In this document: piece after piece, positions 1 to 8,609 of the stretch
Layout of the letters: the number at the start of each line of letters is the position of its first letter
Numbering within the stretch: the stretch's first letter is position 1
From: a bacterium
GTDB lineage: Bacteria > Arandabacterota > Arandabacteria > Arandabacterales > Arandabacteraceae
Reading direction: 5' to 3'
Assembly (NCBI GenBank): GCA_029933125.1
Contig: JAOZOU010000001.1
Coordinates: 442,073 to 506,072 of the forward strand
DNA length: 64,000 nt
Made by a program: the position numbers and the translations under genes
Notes under the pieces: model-generated
Database searches by the model: none
What the model saw: the letters and a program-made list of their open reading frames with translations, nothing else
Told to the model about the DNA's origin: nothing

Positions 1-356
1 GAGATTTACGCTACTTGGGACTTACAAGTGAGGATCTGAGTGGTATTCCCATAATGGAAGGAGCAGGCTGTGCAAAGTGCGGAGGATCAGGCTATAAGGG
101 GCGCACAGGGATTCATGAAGTCCTTCTGCTCGATGATGACTTCCGTGATGCTATTCTACGCAAAGCCCCCTCAAAGGAACTGAGGATTGCAGCTCGCAAA
201 ATAAAGGGCTTCCTTACACTTCAGGAAGACGGCATGCTCAAGGTTGTTTCGGGCATAACAACACTTTCTGAGATAGCTGACAACGCACCGCGCGATCCAG
301 ACGCACGTCCCGTTGCGATGATCCGCGAGGTCGCCGCTATGAGGAGGCTTAAGTGA
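1..356 (+). CDS. Type IV pilus/type II secretion assembly ATPase (PilB/GspE family), C-terminal part
   Basis: The frame is open from base 3 and the start lies outside the window. The visible 118 residues are the C-terminal end of a PilB/GspE/PulE hexameric ATPase, which powers pilin or pseudopilin polymerisation at the inner membrane. The diagnostic piece is GCAKCGGSGYKGRTGIHEVL, the second CxxC pair of the zinc-binding tetracysteine motif with the conserved GYxGRxGIxE block, followed by the usual C-terminal helices (LxTLxEDGxxKVxxGxTTLxEI). Walker motifs lie upstream of the window. The stop overlaps the next gene's start region, so both are probably cotranscribed. PilB and GspE cannot be told apart from this fragment. 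Confidence 0.9.
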   Translation, partial: DLRYLGLTSEDLSGIPIMEGAGCAKCGGSGYKGRTGIHEVLLLDDDFRDAILRKAPSKELRIAARKIKGFLTLQEDGMLKVVSGITTLSEIADNAPRDPDARPVAMIREVAAMRRLK

Positions 357-1213
357 TGGACACTGAGACAATTGCTGTTGAGCCCCTTACTGATCAGATA
401 AGGAAGGCGGTTGAGGCTGGAAAACTCTCTCTTCCGCCACTACCAAGAATCGTTAACCAGCTCGAGGAACTTCTTGCTGATAGTGAGCGAGCAAGTTCGA
501 AGGAAGTCGCAAACCTCATACGCAATGAGCCTGCAATAGCAGCAAGTCTGCTGCGAATGGCCAATTCAGCTGCATTCGGTGGGCTTCATCCCATCTCCAA
601 TCTCACCCACGCTATAGCCCGACTGGGCTTCAAGCAGGTTTCATCTGTTGTGACAGCTCTGGCACATAGCAGCCACTTCCATTCTGATGATCCCGCAATG
701 AAGCGCTGGCTCGAAACCCTCTGGGGCCATGCAGTTGCAACTGCACTCGGAGCAAGAGCGGTTGCAAACCTTACGGCTGGTGATCCCGAAGAAGCCTTTA
801 TGGCTGGACTTTTGCACGATACAGGAAAACTCCTCGTTCTTAAGGCAGTTGACTATATCGAAAACAAACGCAAGCTGGCGGTGGTCACGCCCACGGTGCT
901 GGATGAGCTCATGGATATACTCCATACCGAACTTGGTCACCGCACACTTGTGGCCTGGCATCTACCTCAGGAGATTTGTGAGGTCGCTCTGCGGCATCAC
1001 GATAAGAACCTTGATCTCGGTGACTCACTCATAATCCGCGTGCAGGTCGCTGATGCGATAGCTCGCAAGATAGGGGAACATCCTGAGCCGAGGCCAGACC
1101 TTGATCTCCTTGAGGTTCCTGCTGTTGAGCAGTTAAGCCTTGACGATATTGAGCTCGCAAGCTTGACCGTTGATCTTGAGGACGAGATTGCTGAGGTCAA
1201 ACAGCTCCTCTAG
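356..1213 (+). CDS. HDOD domain protein (signalling/regulatory)
   Basis: About 285 residues covering one HDOD domain, a degenerate relative of HD phosphohydrolases used in signalling proteins for motility, chemotaxis and stress. The family core is visible: LPPLPRIVNQLEELL, then NEPAIAASLLRMANSAAFG, then the HD-like block HDTGKLLVL and a later ELGH/HH pair. HDOD proteins usually lack hydrolase activity and act by protein contact. ATG 356 is preferred over GTG 353 because AGGAGG at 342-347 is 8 nt upstream. The start overlaps the pilus ATPase stop, so a link to type IV pilus function is plausible but inferred. The residues after about 250 are acidic and of unknown role. Confidence 0.88.
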   Translation: MDTETIAVEPLTDQIRKAVEAGKLSLPPLPRIVNQLEELLADSERASSKEVANLIRNEPAIAASLLRMANSAAFGGLHPISNLTHAIARLGFKQVSSVVTALAHSSHFHSDDPAMKRWLETLWGHAVATALGARAVANLTAGDPEEAFMAGLLHDTGKLLVLKAVDYIENKRKLAVVTPTVLDELMDILHTELGHRTLVAWHLPQEICEVALRHHDKNLDLGDSLIIRVQVADAIARKIGEHPEPRPDLDLLEVPAVEQLSLDDIELASLTVDLEDEIAEVKQLL

Positions 1214-1259
1214 GAGATCTCGTCAAAGCCGATATGATATTGCCTGAGAAAAATCTCCA

Positions 1260-2267
1260 TCATGAGACAACTATGTTGAGCTTCTCGCCGCACTCACTGC
1301 AAGATGTATCTTTGAGGCCAACTTTGCGGGATGTAAATCCATAGCGCTCTATGACGAGGTTCCCACACTTCGGACACCATGTATGCTCATATCTGCCACC
1401 CGGCAGATTTCCAGCATAGACATACTTAAGCCCCCTGGCTTTTCCGATTTCAAGCGCTTTGAAGATACTTTCGGGCTGCGTCCAGGGCTTGCTTCTCTGT
1501 TTATAGTGAGGATAGAAACGCGAAACATGCCACGGAATCTCCGGTGAAACCGATACTATGAAGTCCGCGATCTCAGTTATTTCATCAGGTGAGTCATTCT
1601 CCCCCGGAATCAAGAGGGTTGTCACCTCAAGGAAGATGCCAGCTTCGTGCATTGCCTTGATCGCCTCAAGCACAGGGCGTAGGCGTGCGCCACATCTCTC
1701 TCGATAGAATCGATCACTGAAGGCTTTGAGATCAACATTGGCTGCATCGATAACTCCTGCCATCTTATCAATTGCATCTCGTGACTCATAGCCATTGGTT
1801 ACAAAGATGTTCTTGAGACCAAGATCGTGCGCAATCCTTCCGGTATCGATTGCAAATTCGAAAAATACCGTCGGCTCAGTATAGGTATACGCTATGCTCT
1901 GGCAACCCCTCTGGCGGGCGTCACCAGCGATCTCCTCAGGTTGAAACTCTTCACCATAAATCCTGCCGCCGTCATGGGAAACCTGGGATATCTCCCAGTT
2001 CTGGCAGAAATCACAGAAGAAATTGCACCCAACAGTTGCAATTGAATACGTCATCGTGCCTGGCAAGAAATGATAGAGAGGCTTTTTCTCAACGGGATCT
2101 ATCGCTCGCGTGATGAGCTTACCGTAGACGAGCGAATAGAGCGTGCCGTTGGAGTTAAGTCTGACTCCACAGATTCCCCGCTTGCCATCGGCTATCACAC
2201 AGCGATGGGCACAGAGAAAACAAAGCACATCGCCATTTTTCTTCTTCCAGAGCATTGCTTCCTTCAT
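1260..2267 (-). CDS. AmmeMemoRadiSam-type radical SAM enzyme (AmrS/PflA-like)
   Basis: 335 residues if started at ATG 2267, which has GGAGG 5 nt upstream; the longer open frame to 2303 lacks a ribosome site. The radical SAM [4Fe-4S] motif is clear as CNFFCDFCQNWEISQ (CxxxCxxC), preceded by the N-terminal cysteine block CFLCAHRCVIADGKRGICGV and followed by TYTEPTVFFEF, all typical of the AmrS/PflA-activase family. A C-terminal CxxC...CxxC (CPKC, CSEC) probably binds zinc or iron. The family is widespread in anaerobes and its substrate is unsettled. The usual AmmeMemoRadiSam partners (AmrA, AmrB) are not adjacent. The gene is convergent with the HDOD gene. Confidence 0.88.
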   Translation of the reverse strand: MKEAMLWKKKNGDVLCFLCAHRCVIADGKRGICGVRLNSNGTLYSLVYGKLITRAIDPVEKKPLYHFLPGTMTYSIATVGCNFFCDFCQNWEISQVSHDGGRIYGEEFQPEEIAGDARQRGCQSIAYTYTEPTVFFEFAIDTGRIAHDLGLKNIFVTNGYESRDAIDKMAGVIDAANVDLKAFSDRFYRERCGARLRPVLEAIKAMHEAGIFLEVTTLLIPGENDSPDEITEIADFIVSVSPEIPWHVSRFYPHYKQRSKPWTQPESIFKALEIGKARGLKYVYAGNLPGGRYEHTWCPKCGNLVIERYGFTSRKVGLKDTSCSECGEKLNIVVS

Positions 2268-2344
2268 GCTTGCCTCCACGCAACATGGTAGCCATTTCAC
2301 CATCTAATGTAAAGGAGGAGGAAAGGATGGGAAAAACCAAAGCA

Positions 2345-2372
2345 TTGACACTTCCTCTTTCCCGGGTAATAT
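2345..2372 (+). promoter_or_regulatory. Putative sigma70 promoter of the rubrerythrin gene
   Basis: TTGACA at 2345-2350 and TAATAT at 2367-2372 are separated by 16 nt, placing the start of transcription about 15 nt before the rubrerythrin ATG at 2394. The -35 is perfect and the -10 matches 4 of 6. Seen by eye only. Confidence 0.55.
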
Positions 2373-2393
2373 AGCAAGTGAAAGGAGGATGGA

Positions 2394-2846
2394 ATGTCAA
2401 ACTCAAGTGTTGATGAGATTCTCAAGTTTGCAATCGATAAGGAAAGGGATGCCATAAGTTTCTATGAGCTGTTGGTGCAAAAGGTTGATGATCCTCTTGT
2501 GAGGGATGAGATTCTCAAGATGGCTGATGAGGAACGCAAACATGAGAAGCTCCTCAAGAACATCTCCCCGAAGCAAATATCTATGGCACATCAACCTTTT
2601 GAGAGTGATATGAAGATTGGTGACTATGTGGACGATGTCTCCGTTAGAAAAGATATGACCTATCGCGAACTTCTCATGATAGCCATGAAACGCGAGAAGA
2701 TGGCTTACGACTTTTACACAGAACTTGAACTGAGAGCCTCAGACGATGCTACACGTAAGGTCTTCACACTTCTCAAGGGGGAGGAACTGAGACACAAAAC
2801 CAAACTCGAGAAGGAATATGAAAAAGGCATAATGCGAGAGGATTGA
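2394..2846 (+). CDS. Rubrerythrin/ferritin-like diiron protein
   Basis: 150 residues made of two ferritin-like helical hairpins. Diiron ligand motifs are visible as ERDAISFYELL, DEERKHEKLL, KREKMAYDFYTELE and GEELRHKTKL (E...ExxH twice). Rubrerythrin-like proteins reduce H2O2 in anaerobes or store iron. No rubredoxin (CxxC) domain is present, so it would need a separate electron donor. The start is secured by AAAGGAGG a few bases upstream. A second family member lies at 27060-27527. The function as a peroxidase is inferred from the family. Confidence 0.88.
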   Translation: MSNSSVDEILKFAIDKERDAISFYELLVQKVDDPLVRDEILKMADEERKHEKLLKNISPKQISMAHQPFESDMKIGDYVDDVSVRKDMTYRELLMIAMKREKMAYDFYTELELRASDDATRKVFTLLKGEELRHKTKLEKEYEKGIMRED

Positions 2847-2852
2847 ATCAAG

Positions 2853-3506
2853 TTGCTGACCGGCAAGTCCATCCCTTTCTTCCGAAGATCTTTTACACTG
2901 CTTCTCCTTCTGCCCCTTTTTGGGCAAGTTGCCAATGCATCCCCACCCCCTCCATCACGCTTTTTCTCTGTTGATGCGGGATATGTCACAACAAGTAGCT
3001 CAAACTACGGTAACGGCTTAGTTTATGGAATAAGCATCATAGAGGGTGAAGGGAGAATTGGCTTTGCAATTGTGACGTCAGCCTTCTCAAACTCGATCTT
3101 CTATGATGCAGAAGTTATGTCGGGTGAGGCACAAAAGATTTACCGTTATGAGGAGAAGTTCTCCGACTTTTACATTACCATTCTAGCAACTTTTCGACCC
3201 AGTATCTTCGATAGCAGCAGCCGGATCCTTGGCGGAATTGGTCCTCAGGTCCATTTCCTGAGAGCAACCAAGTACTATATCACTGATGGCTATTCTGTAT
3301 CAGCTCGGGATTTCCGCCTTGGCATGGGCATCTGGTTAAGATTCCATAGGCAGATCCACATCTTCGGGAATACCGCTATCGTGATAACTGCCACCCATTC
3401 GTGGGCTCAAGGCGCAGGTGAAAATATTGAACCATTTGAATACACGGTTCCGGATGAGGGATTGGCTTTCCCAGCAGTAACTGCTGGGCTTGCTTTCCCT
3501 TTCTAG
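2853..3506 (+). CDS. Secreted protein, possible outer-membrane beta-barrel; unrecognised family
   Basis: About 217 residues from a TTG start at 2853, 6 nt after the rubrerythrin stop; the start is uncertain because no strong ribosome site is visible. The N-terminus is a signal peptide (two Arg, then SFTLLLLLPLFGQVANA). The mature part has alternating hydrophobic/polar strands (FSVDAGYVTT, IGFAIVTSAF, FYITILATF, RLGMGIWLRF) and ends in ...AGLAFPF, a terminal aromatic as in many outer-membrane barrels. I do not recognise the family. A surface location is inferred from the signal peptide and strand pattern. Confidence 0.6.
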   Translation: MLTGKSIPFFRRSFTLLLLLPLFGQVANASPPPPSRFFSVDAGYVTTSSSNYGNGLVYGISIIEGEGRIGFAIVTSAFSNSIFYDAEVMSGEAQKIYRYEEKFSDFYITILATFRPSIFDSSSRILGGIGPQVHFLRATKYYITDGYSVSARDFRLGMGIWLRFHRQIHIFGNTAIVITATHSWAQGAGENIEPFEYTVPDEGLAFPAVTAGLAFPF

Positions 3507-3515
3507 TCGAGCACC

Positions 3516-4214
3516 ATGTCTCTTCTTGAAGACCTTATTGCAAGTGTGCACTCGAGCAACGATCGCGTGAAACGTATCGTCTACGGGCCCCGCTGGATAC
3601 TCGTTGAGGGTACAAGGTGCGGACTTGCTCGCAACTTCGGAAACCCCGAGACCCCACGTATCGATCAAACCCTCGCTGGAAAGCCTATGGCAGATCTCCT
3701 CAAGATGGCGTTGTCCGACGAATCATGTGAAGCGGCAGTGGGGCTGGCTAGTCTAAACAGTCTTCTCATAGCGAAGGCGGAGTTTGAAAGTTTTCGTATT
3801 AGCTATCTGCCGAGAGCAAGCGGAAAGCGCGTAATGATAGTAGGTCAGGTAAGTTTTATGGACAACCTTCGCGAAACAGCAGCTGAGGTGCGAAGTGTAT
3901 CTCCAGAGGAGATTCGAAACTCGCAAGATCTTGAAGCTGCCAGACGAGACATGGTCCTCATCTCAGCCAATCATGTGCCCCTAGACGAAATTGAGAATCT
4001 ACTCGAGCTTACAGGCAGTGCCTATACAATCATATTTGGTGCTCCGACACCGCTTTCACCACTTGTTTTCAACTACGGCTGTGATCAGCTTGTAGGTGCA
4101 ATGGTAACCAATCCAGAGCAAGCCATAAACCAGGTGCTCAAGGCTGACGAGGATTTCGAGCTTTCAGCAGCTTTCAGACCTGTTGTAATGGCAAGACATC
4201 AGCAATCGAGGTAA
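3516..4214 (+). CDS. DUF364/DUF4213 domain protein (putative heavy-metal chelation domain)
   Basis: 232 residues. The N-terminal third (YGPRWILVEGTRCGLARNF) matches the DUF4213 pattern, and the C-terminal part (VMIVGQVSFMDNLRE, MVLISANHVPLDEIENLLE, IIFGAPTPLSPLVFNYG) matches DUF364, a Rossmann-like domain that in some genomes sits beside metal or cofactor genes. The molecular function is unproven. The 3' end overlaps the convergent glutamine synthetase gene by 16 bp, so the two transcripts are complementary at their ends. The start at ATG 3516 has only a weak ribosome site. Confidence 0.75.
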   Translation: MSLLEDLIASVHSSNDRVKRIVYGPRWILVEGTRCGLARNFGNPETPRIDQTLAGKPMADLLKMALSDESCEAAVGLASLNSLLIAKAEFESFRISYLPRASGKRVMIVGQVSFMDNLRETAAEVRSVSPEEIRNSQDLEAARRDMVLISANHVPLDEIENLLELTGSAYTIIFGAPTPLSPLVFNYGCDQLVGAMVTNPEQAINQVLKADEDFELSAAFRPVVMARHQQSR

Positions 4215-5632
4215 AGCTGGATCTCGATAGGATGGGGATGGCGCGAGATTTCACGCACCTCTTTGGTTTTTATATCTATCCAGGTCTCAATGAGATCACG
4301 TGTAAAGACATCTCTTCTGAGCAAGAATTCATGATCTTCACGCAAGGCCTCAAGTGCCTCTTGGAGACTGAAGGGAACAGGCTGAATACCTCTCGACTCC
4401 ATATCGTTGAGCCCGAAAACGTTGAGATCATAAGGTCCAAAACCCTCTTCCTCTGGATCGATACCCTGGATTATGCCGTCAATTCCTGCCAGAAGCATTG
4501 CAGCCATGCTAAGGTAGGGATTGCCGCTAGCGTCAGATGGGCGGAATTCAACTCTTGCCTCCCGCGCAAGTGCCAGACCCTTCGGGATTCTCACCGCTGC
4601 GCTCCTATTGCCAACACCGTAAACAAAACAGGTTGGAGCCTCAAATCCTGGAACAAGCCTGCGATATGAGTTGGTGCTGGCACATGTGAAGGCGAGTAGA
4701 GATCTACCATGCCTAAGTAAGCCGCCAATATAGTTGAGAGCGATCTTGCTCAGATTGCCATATCCACCCTTCCTGAAGAAAATGTTCCTGCCTCGCTTGA
4801 TGAGATGCTGATGAAAGTGCATCCCATTGCCTGGCTGACCATGGAGGGGTTTGGGAATGAAGGTTGCTACAACGCCTTCCCGAGCTGCCGCTATCTTTAT
4901 AAGGTACTTGGCAATAAGGATGTGGTCACCCGTAAGCCTGGGAGTATTGGGCCGAATTTCAATTTCGCACTGACCGGCTGAACCCACCTCGTGATGTGAG
5001 TACTTTACCGGGATACCTGCTTGCTCCATAGCAGAGACCATTGAGCACCGTAATGCCCAGAACTTGTCACCGGGAGGCATAGCATGATAACCCGCCTTAT
5101 CAATCAGCCATGGGAAGTGCCTGCTGTAGGACGACGGCACAAGACCCGCTTCACCTGATGTGATTGCATAGCCTGTGGCGTGTGGTAAACCCAACACCTC
5201 AACGTCATCAAGAAGGTTGAACTCAAGCTCCGGCATGAAGAAAGCCTTATCAGCAATTCCTGTTGTCACCAGGAAGCGTTCAGCTTTTTCAACAACAAGT
5301 CTTGGGTCTCTTGAGAAAGGCTTGCCAGTATCCACCTCGACACAATTACAAATGAAACTTGCCGACCGCGTTGAATCGCCCTCCTCAATGAAATAGGTTT
5401 CGGGATCTGGTATCAGTCTGAGATCACCACTTTCAAGGCGGGTAAAGCCAGCTACACTTGAGCCGTCGAATGCCACACCTCTGTCAAAAGTGTGAGGGCC
5501 AAAATTCGAGATGGGTACTGTAACCTGATGCCATCTACCAATAAGATCAGCAAATCTCAGATTTACATATCCAGCATGCGACCGCTTGATAGCATCTATC
5601 GCGCGCTTGATAGCATTGGCCCTCCGTGCCAT
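4199..5632 (-). CDS. glnA: Glutamine synthetase, type I
   Basis: 477 residues from ATG 5632, chosen because GAGGTGGAAAGG precedes it; the GTG at 5641 has no ribosome site. The enzyme makes glutamine from glutamate, ammonia and ATP. Family blocks: AFDGSSVAGF (N-terminal beta-grasp), a metal-binding E in PELEFNLLDD, NGMHFHQHL (the GxHxH-type active-site block), RLVPGFEAPTCF and NRSAAVRIP, then VEFRPSDASGNPYL. The Tyr-adenylylation loop of enteric enzymes (NLYDLPPEE type) is not evident, which suggests the GlnA form controlled by feedback instead. It begins 11 nt after the alkaline phosphatase stop, so the two are probably cotranscribed. Confidence 0.93.
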   Translation of the reverse strand: MARRANAIKRAIDAIKRSHAGYVNLRFADLIGRWHQVTVPISNFGPHTFDRGVAFDGSSVAGFTRLESGDLRLIPDPETYFIEEGDSTRSASFICNCVEVDTGKPFSRDPRLVVEKAERFLVTTGIADKAFFMPELEFNLLDDVEVLGLPHATGYAITSGEAGLVPSSYSRHFPWLIDKAGYHAMPPGDKFWALRCSMVSAMEQAGIPVKYSHHEVGSAGQCEIEIRPNTPRLTGDHILIAKYLIKIAAAREGVVATFIPKPLHGQPGNGMHFHQHLIKRGRNIFFRKGGYGNLSKIALNYIGGLLRHGRSLLAFTCASTNSYRRLVPGFEAPTCFVYGVGNRSAAVRIPKGLALAREARVEFRPSDASGNPYLSMAAMLLAGIDGIIQGIDPEEEGFGPYDLNVFGLNDMESRGIQPVPFSLQEALEALREDHEFLLRRDVFTRDLIETWIDIKTKEVREISRHPHPIEIQLYLDC

Positions 5633-5642
5633 CCTTTCCACC

Positions 5643-6845
5643 TCACTTGGATGGTTGGAATCCCAGAATTGATCTTATGATGGCGTTAAGGTCAGTATTA
5701 TCGTGTATGCCACCAAACATCTTATTTCCAGGGCCACTTGCAAAAACCGGGACCATGTTGCCAGTGTGGTATCCAGATGTCCACTGCACTATGGGACACT
5801 GCTCACCTACAAGACTCTCGAGGTCATCATAGGATGGATACCCATATTCGTCACCGGTGATTCCAGGTCCACCACAGTCATGGTCAGCTGTCACAACTAT
5901 GGTAAAGAGAGAATCCTCCTCCTGGAAATGCATAGCCCTTCCGATTGCGTCATCAAATGCCAGAAACTCTCCAATTGCATCACTTATGGAATTATCATGC
6001 TCAGCATGGTCGATCCTTCCACCCTCGACAACGAGGAGAAACCCATCAGGGTCCTGAGACAGAACATCGAGTGCAACTTGTGTCATCTCACCAAGTGAAG
6101 GCACCTCTGTTTCAAGTCTTGATCGCTCGAAGGGAAGATTCTCGCGACTGAATAGTCCGAGGATTCTCTCTCCGTCAAAATCGAGAAGCCCCTTACGATC
6201 AAGCACGACTTCGAAACCATTCTTCCTTGCGACTTCGAGAAGATCCCTTCCATCATCCCGCATACCACTGTCTGGAGGTAGAAAGTACCAGTAGCCGCCA
6301 CCGAGAACAACACTCGCAGGTCCGCCAATGATCTGTTCAGCAATTTCAGGGTGCATTTCACGTGCGGGTACATGGGCTAAGAACGATGCAGGAGTTGCAT
6401 CCGTTACAGATGTGGTGGTAACAACCCCCACTGACATCCCCCCCCTGGCAGCCACCTCGAAAAGATTCTCAAGAACAGTACTATCCCGGCTCATGCCAAC
6501 CATACCGTTAGCAGTCTTGTGACCAGTTGCAAGAGCAGTACCTGAAGCAGCCGAATCTGTGACAGGACCTGTAGCAGAATGCGTGGTTACATAGCCAGAA
6601 GTGCCAGAGTTAGCAAGATCGATGAGGTTAAGCTCAGTACCAAGCGAGATCTCCGAGTAGATCTTTGCTATGCTTAGGATGCCCACACCCATTCCGTCCC
6701 CTATGAAGAGAACCAAACTGTGACTCTGCGGCAGTCTCGATTGTTCTGCTGGCTCGCTGTGCTCATATGTACGAAAGCGTGCTGGCGCACAAGCCAGACT
6801 GATGAGAAGCACCCCAACAAAAATCAATCCAAGACGTCGTATCAA
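5643..6845 (-). CDS. phoA: Alkaline phosphatase (PhoA family), exported
   Basis: 400 residues with a signal peptide (MIRRLGLIFVGVLLISLAC); the Cys could be a lipobox residue, although the -3 to -1 residues SLA are atypical. Catalytic features of the PhoA metal-dependent phosphomonoesterase are intact: LFIGDGMGVG (metal Asp), the nucleophile Ser in TDSAASGTALATGHKTANGM, VEGGRIDHAEH, VVTADHDCGG and SGYHTGN. It hydrolyses phosphate esters outside the cytoplasm. The gene lies 54 bp after the hydrogenase operon's last gene on the same strand and immediately before glnA, so read-through is possible. Confidence 0.92.
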   Translation of the reverse strand: MIRRLGLIFVGVLLISLACAPARFRTYEHSEPAEQSRLPQSHSLVLFIGDGMGVGILSIAKIYSEISLGTELNLIDLANSGTSGYVTTHSATGPVTDSAASGTALATGHKTANGMVGMSRDSTVLENLFEVAARGGMSVGVVTTTSVTDATPASFLAHVPAREMHPEIAEQIIGGPASVVLGGGYWYFLPPDSGMRDDGRDLLEVARKNGFEVVLDRKGLLDFDGERILGLFSRENLPFERSRLETEVPSLGEMTQVALDVLSQDPDGFLLVVEGGRIDHAEHDNSISDAIGEFLAFDDAIGRAMHFQEEDSLFTIVVTADHDCGGPGITGDEYGYPSYDDLESLVGEQCPIVQWTSGYHTGNMVPVFASGPGNKMFGGIHDNTDLNAIIRSILGFQPSK

Positions 6846-6899
6846 TCCTTACCCCCTTTAGACGAGGTTAGCTAATATCAGCACCAAGAGCAACAAATT

Positions 6900-7364
6900 C
6901 TAGGCAGCAATTATCTCATTTATGATAGCAGCGAGCTCGTGCGCTGCATTCTCCACGGCTTCACTCATCGCCTCACCCACTCTCGTTGTCTCGGGCTGTA
7001 TGGCGAGAAAGAAAACTGTAGCTCCCGACTGACACTCAATGTAGTCAGAAAAAATGGTAAGAATTGCATCGTGGGTCGATGCTCCACCACCAGTTATTTG
7101 CTCCTTACGAACAAGCCTGATTTCACCAGGTTTGCCCCCAAAGTAGGCAGCATCGATTATCACTACCTTCTCAGGTTTGAGATTTGCTATCTTGCCCAGG
7201 AAATTCTCAGGCGTCTCCCCACAATTTATGACCTTCACCCTATCTGTTTCCTCAATAAGCCGAGCAAGCAGAGGTCCCACTGCATCATCTCCACGCATCT
7301 CATTACCGATGCAGGCAATTACAACCTTCCCTGAAAGAATGCTGGCGAGGGCTGTTCGATCCAT
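6900..7364 (-). CDS. hycI: [NiFe]-hydrogenase maturation protease, HycI type
   Basis: 154 residues. This endopeptidase removes the C-terminal tail of the hydrogenase large subunit once nickel is inserted. The HycI signature is complete: GNEMRGDDAVGPLLA with the metal-sensing Asp, NCGETPENFLGKI, IIDAAYFGGKPGEIRL and ASTHDAILTIF with the Ni-binding His. It is the last gene of the hydrogenase operon. The large subunit at 13830-15050 carries the matching substrate: a HycE-like tail after DPCYCCTER, so cleavage after that Arg is expected by analogy with E. coli HycE. Confidence 0.92.
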   Translation of the reverse strand: MDRTALASILSGKVVIACIGNEMRGDDAVGPLLARLIEETDRVKVINCGETPENFLGKIANLKPEKVVIIDAAYFGGKPGEIRLVRKEQITGGGASTHDAILTIFSDYIECQSGATVFFLAIQPETTRVGEAMSEAVENAAHELAAIINEIIAA

Positions 7365-7382
7365 GTTGAGATGCGCCTTGCC

Positions 7383-7991
7383 CTATGCCCCCAGCTGAAT
7401 CTTGCGGCGACACTTGGCGCAAAGCATCCTAACCACATCGTGCCTGCCAGGTTCAAGCTCCTTTTCTCGAGGAGGTAGTTGATCAAGAACCTTGGTATCT
7501 TGCAATGCGGTAAGTATCAGGGTGGGATTTGAGAAGGCAAGTGGACCAAGTCGCTTGGTGACCCAGCGAATATGATCTTTGGTCGAGATCACATCACCAC
7601 AAACTTCACAAAGAACCAATTCCTTCTCGACACTTGTTCTGGCCTGACTTCTATCAAAATAGATCATGTCGTATTCACGTGTCAGCTTAACTCCCTTACC
7701 AGTTATGCAATTTGCCTCACACTGCCCACACTGGATACATTTATCATAGTAGAGGGTAATAACGCGTTTGCGCTCGTCAAGATTGTCAACAACCTTGATA
7801 TCATTCGCGGGGCAAACCATTGCACAGGCTCCACAGCCCACACATTCGTCATCATCGAACTTAGGCTTACCTCTAAATCGCTTCTGGGGTTCCAAAGGCT
7901 CTTTGGGAAAGGGATGAGTATACGGTCCTTTGAAAAGGGCAGTTAGTGCCTCCTTAAGTAGCGTTGCCTGAAGAATCCCTGGTAACTTCAT
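7383..7991 (-). CDS. Hydrogenase ferredoxin-like subunit (HycF/NuoI homologue)
   Basis: 202 residues. Two [4Fe-4S] motifs, CVGCGACAMVCP and CIQCGQCEANC, form the 8Fe electron wire that feeds the proximal cluster of the small subunit, as NuoI does in complex I. The N-terminal LKEALTALFKGPYTHPFP resembles the amphipathic membrane anchor of NuoI/HycF. A C-terminal CEVC...CAKC pair could bind a further metal. The start ATG 7991 overlaps the MrpG stop (7988), showing tight operon packing. Confidence 0.88.
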   Translation of the reverse strand: MKLPGILQATLLKEALTALFKGPYTHPFPKEPLEPQKRFRGKPKFDDDECVGCGACAMVCPANDIKVVDNLDERKRVITLYYDKCIQCGQCEANCITGKGVKLTREYDMIYFDRSQARTSVEKELVLCEVCGDVISTKDHIRWVTKRLGPLAFSNPTLILTALQDTKVLDQLPPREKELEPGRHDVVRMLCAKCRRKIQLGA

Positions 7992-8353
7992 TTTGCCTCC
8001 CCACTATAAGATTTCTTGATTTCCTCCGCCCTCTGCTCAAACTTGTTGGTTACACTCTTGTCCCAAAGCTTCACACCTGAAAGATAGGATCCCCGAGCCA
8101 GCGCATGTGCTCCAGTTGGAGATGTGATCAAGATAAATAGCGCACACAGAATTGCCTTTATAGCAATAGCCGGAGTCGCTGTTGCCACAGCAGCACCAAC
8201 AAGTATAAAGATTGTTCCAAGTGTTACACACTTGGTCGCCGCCTGGAGTCTATTATAAACATCTGGCAATCTGACCAATCCCATACAGCCAAAGAAATCG
8301 AAAACGGCACCAATGCATATCAAGATATAACCTACAATTTCATGGCTACTCAT
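7988..8353 (-). CDS. mrpG: Mrp Na+/H+ antiporter subunit G homologue
   Basis: 121 residues from ATG 8353; the longer open frame to 8428 lies inside mrpF and is not used (GGGGAGAAG precedes ATG 8353). Three membrane segments, with the family blocks FDFFGCMGLVRLPDVYNRLQ, GAAVATATPAIAIKAI and LITSPTGAHALARGSYLSG, identify MrpG/MnhG. In Mrp-linked hydrogenases this subunit is part of the sodium-translocating module. It overlaps mrpF by 8 bp and hycF by 4 bp. Confidence 0.9.
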   Translation of the reverse strand: MSSHEIVGYILICIGAVFDFFGCMGLVRLPDVYNRLQAATKCVTLGTIFILVGAAVATATPAIAIKAILCALFILITSPTGAHALARGSYLSGVKLWDKSVTNKFEQRAEEIKKSYSGEAK

Positions 8354-8609
8354 CGAATCTTCTCCCCTCGAGATGTTTTGAGAGGGCAAGGGTACCGATG
8401 AAACTGACCAGTGCCCAAGCAATTGCAAGATTCATGTAGAAATCCTTATGCATTACGACAGCTGAAAGAGCAACGAAACCAACAACAACTGTTCCAAGAA
8501 TGTCGATTGCGACACTCCTATCGGGTGCAGTCGGTCCGTGACCGATGCGATATAGACACATGAAACAGGCAGCAGCGAGTACACTGGCTATGAAATATAT
8601 GAACGTCAT
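8346..8609 (-). CDS. mrpF: Mrp antiporter subunit F homologue
   Basis: 87 residues with three predicted membrane helices. The MrpF hallmark is RIGHGPTAPDRSVAIDILG, in which the conserved D-R of the second helix is retained (PTxPDRxxAxD). The protein is a small structural/ion-path subunit of the Mrp module. Its start overlaps the mrpE stop by 4 bp. Confidence 0.9.
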   Translation of the reverse strand: MTFIYFIASVLAAACFMCLYRIGHGPTAPDRSVAIDILGTVVVGFVALSAVVMHKDFYMNLAIAWALVSFIGTLALSKHLEGRRFDE

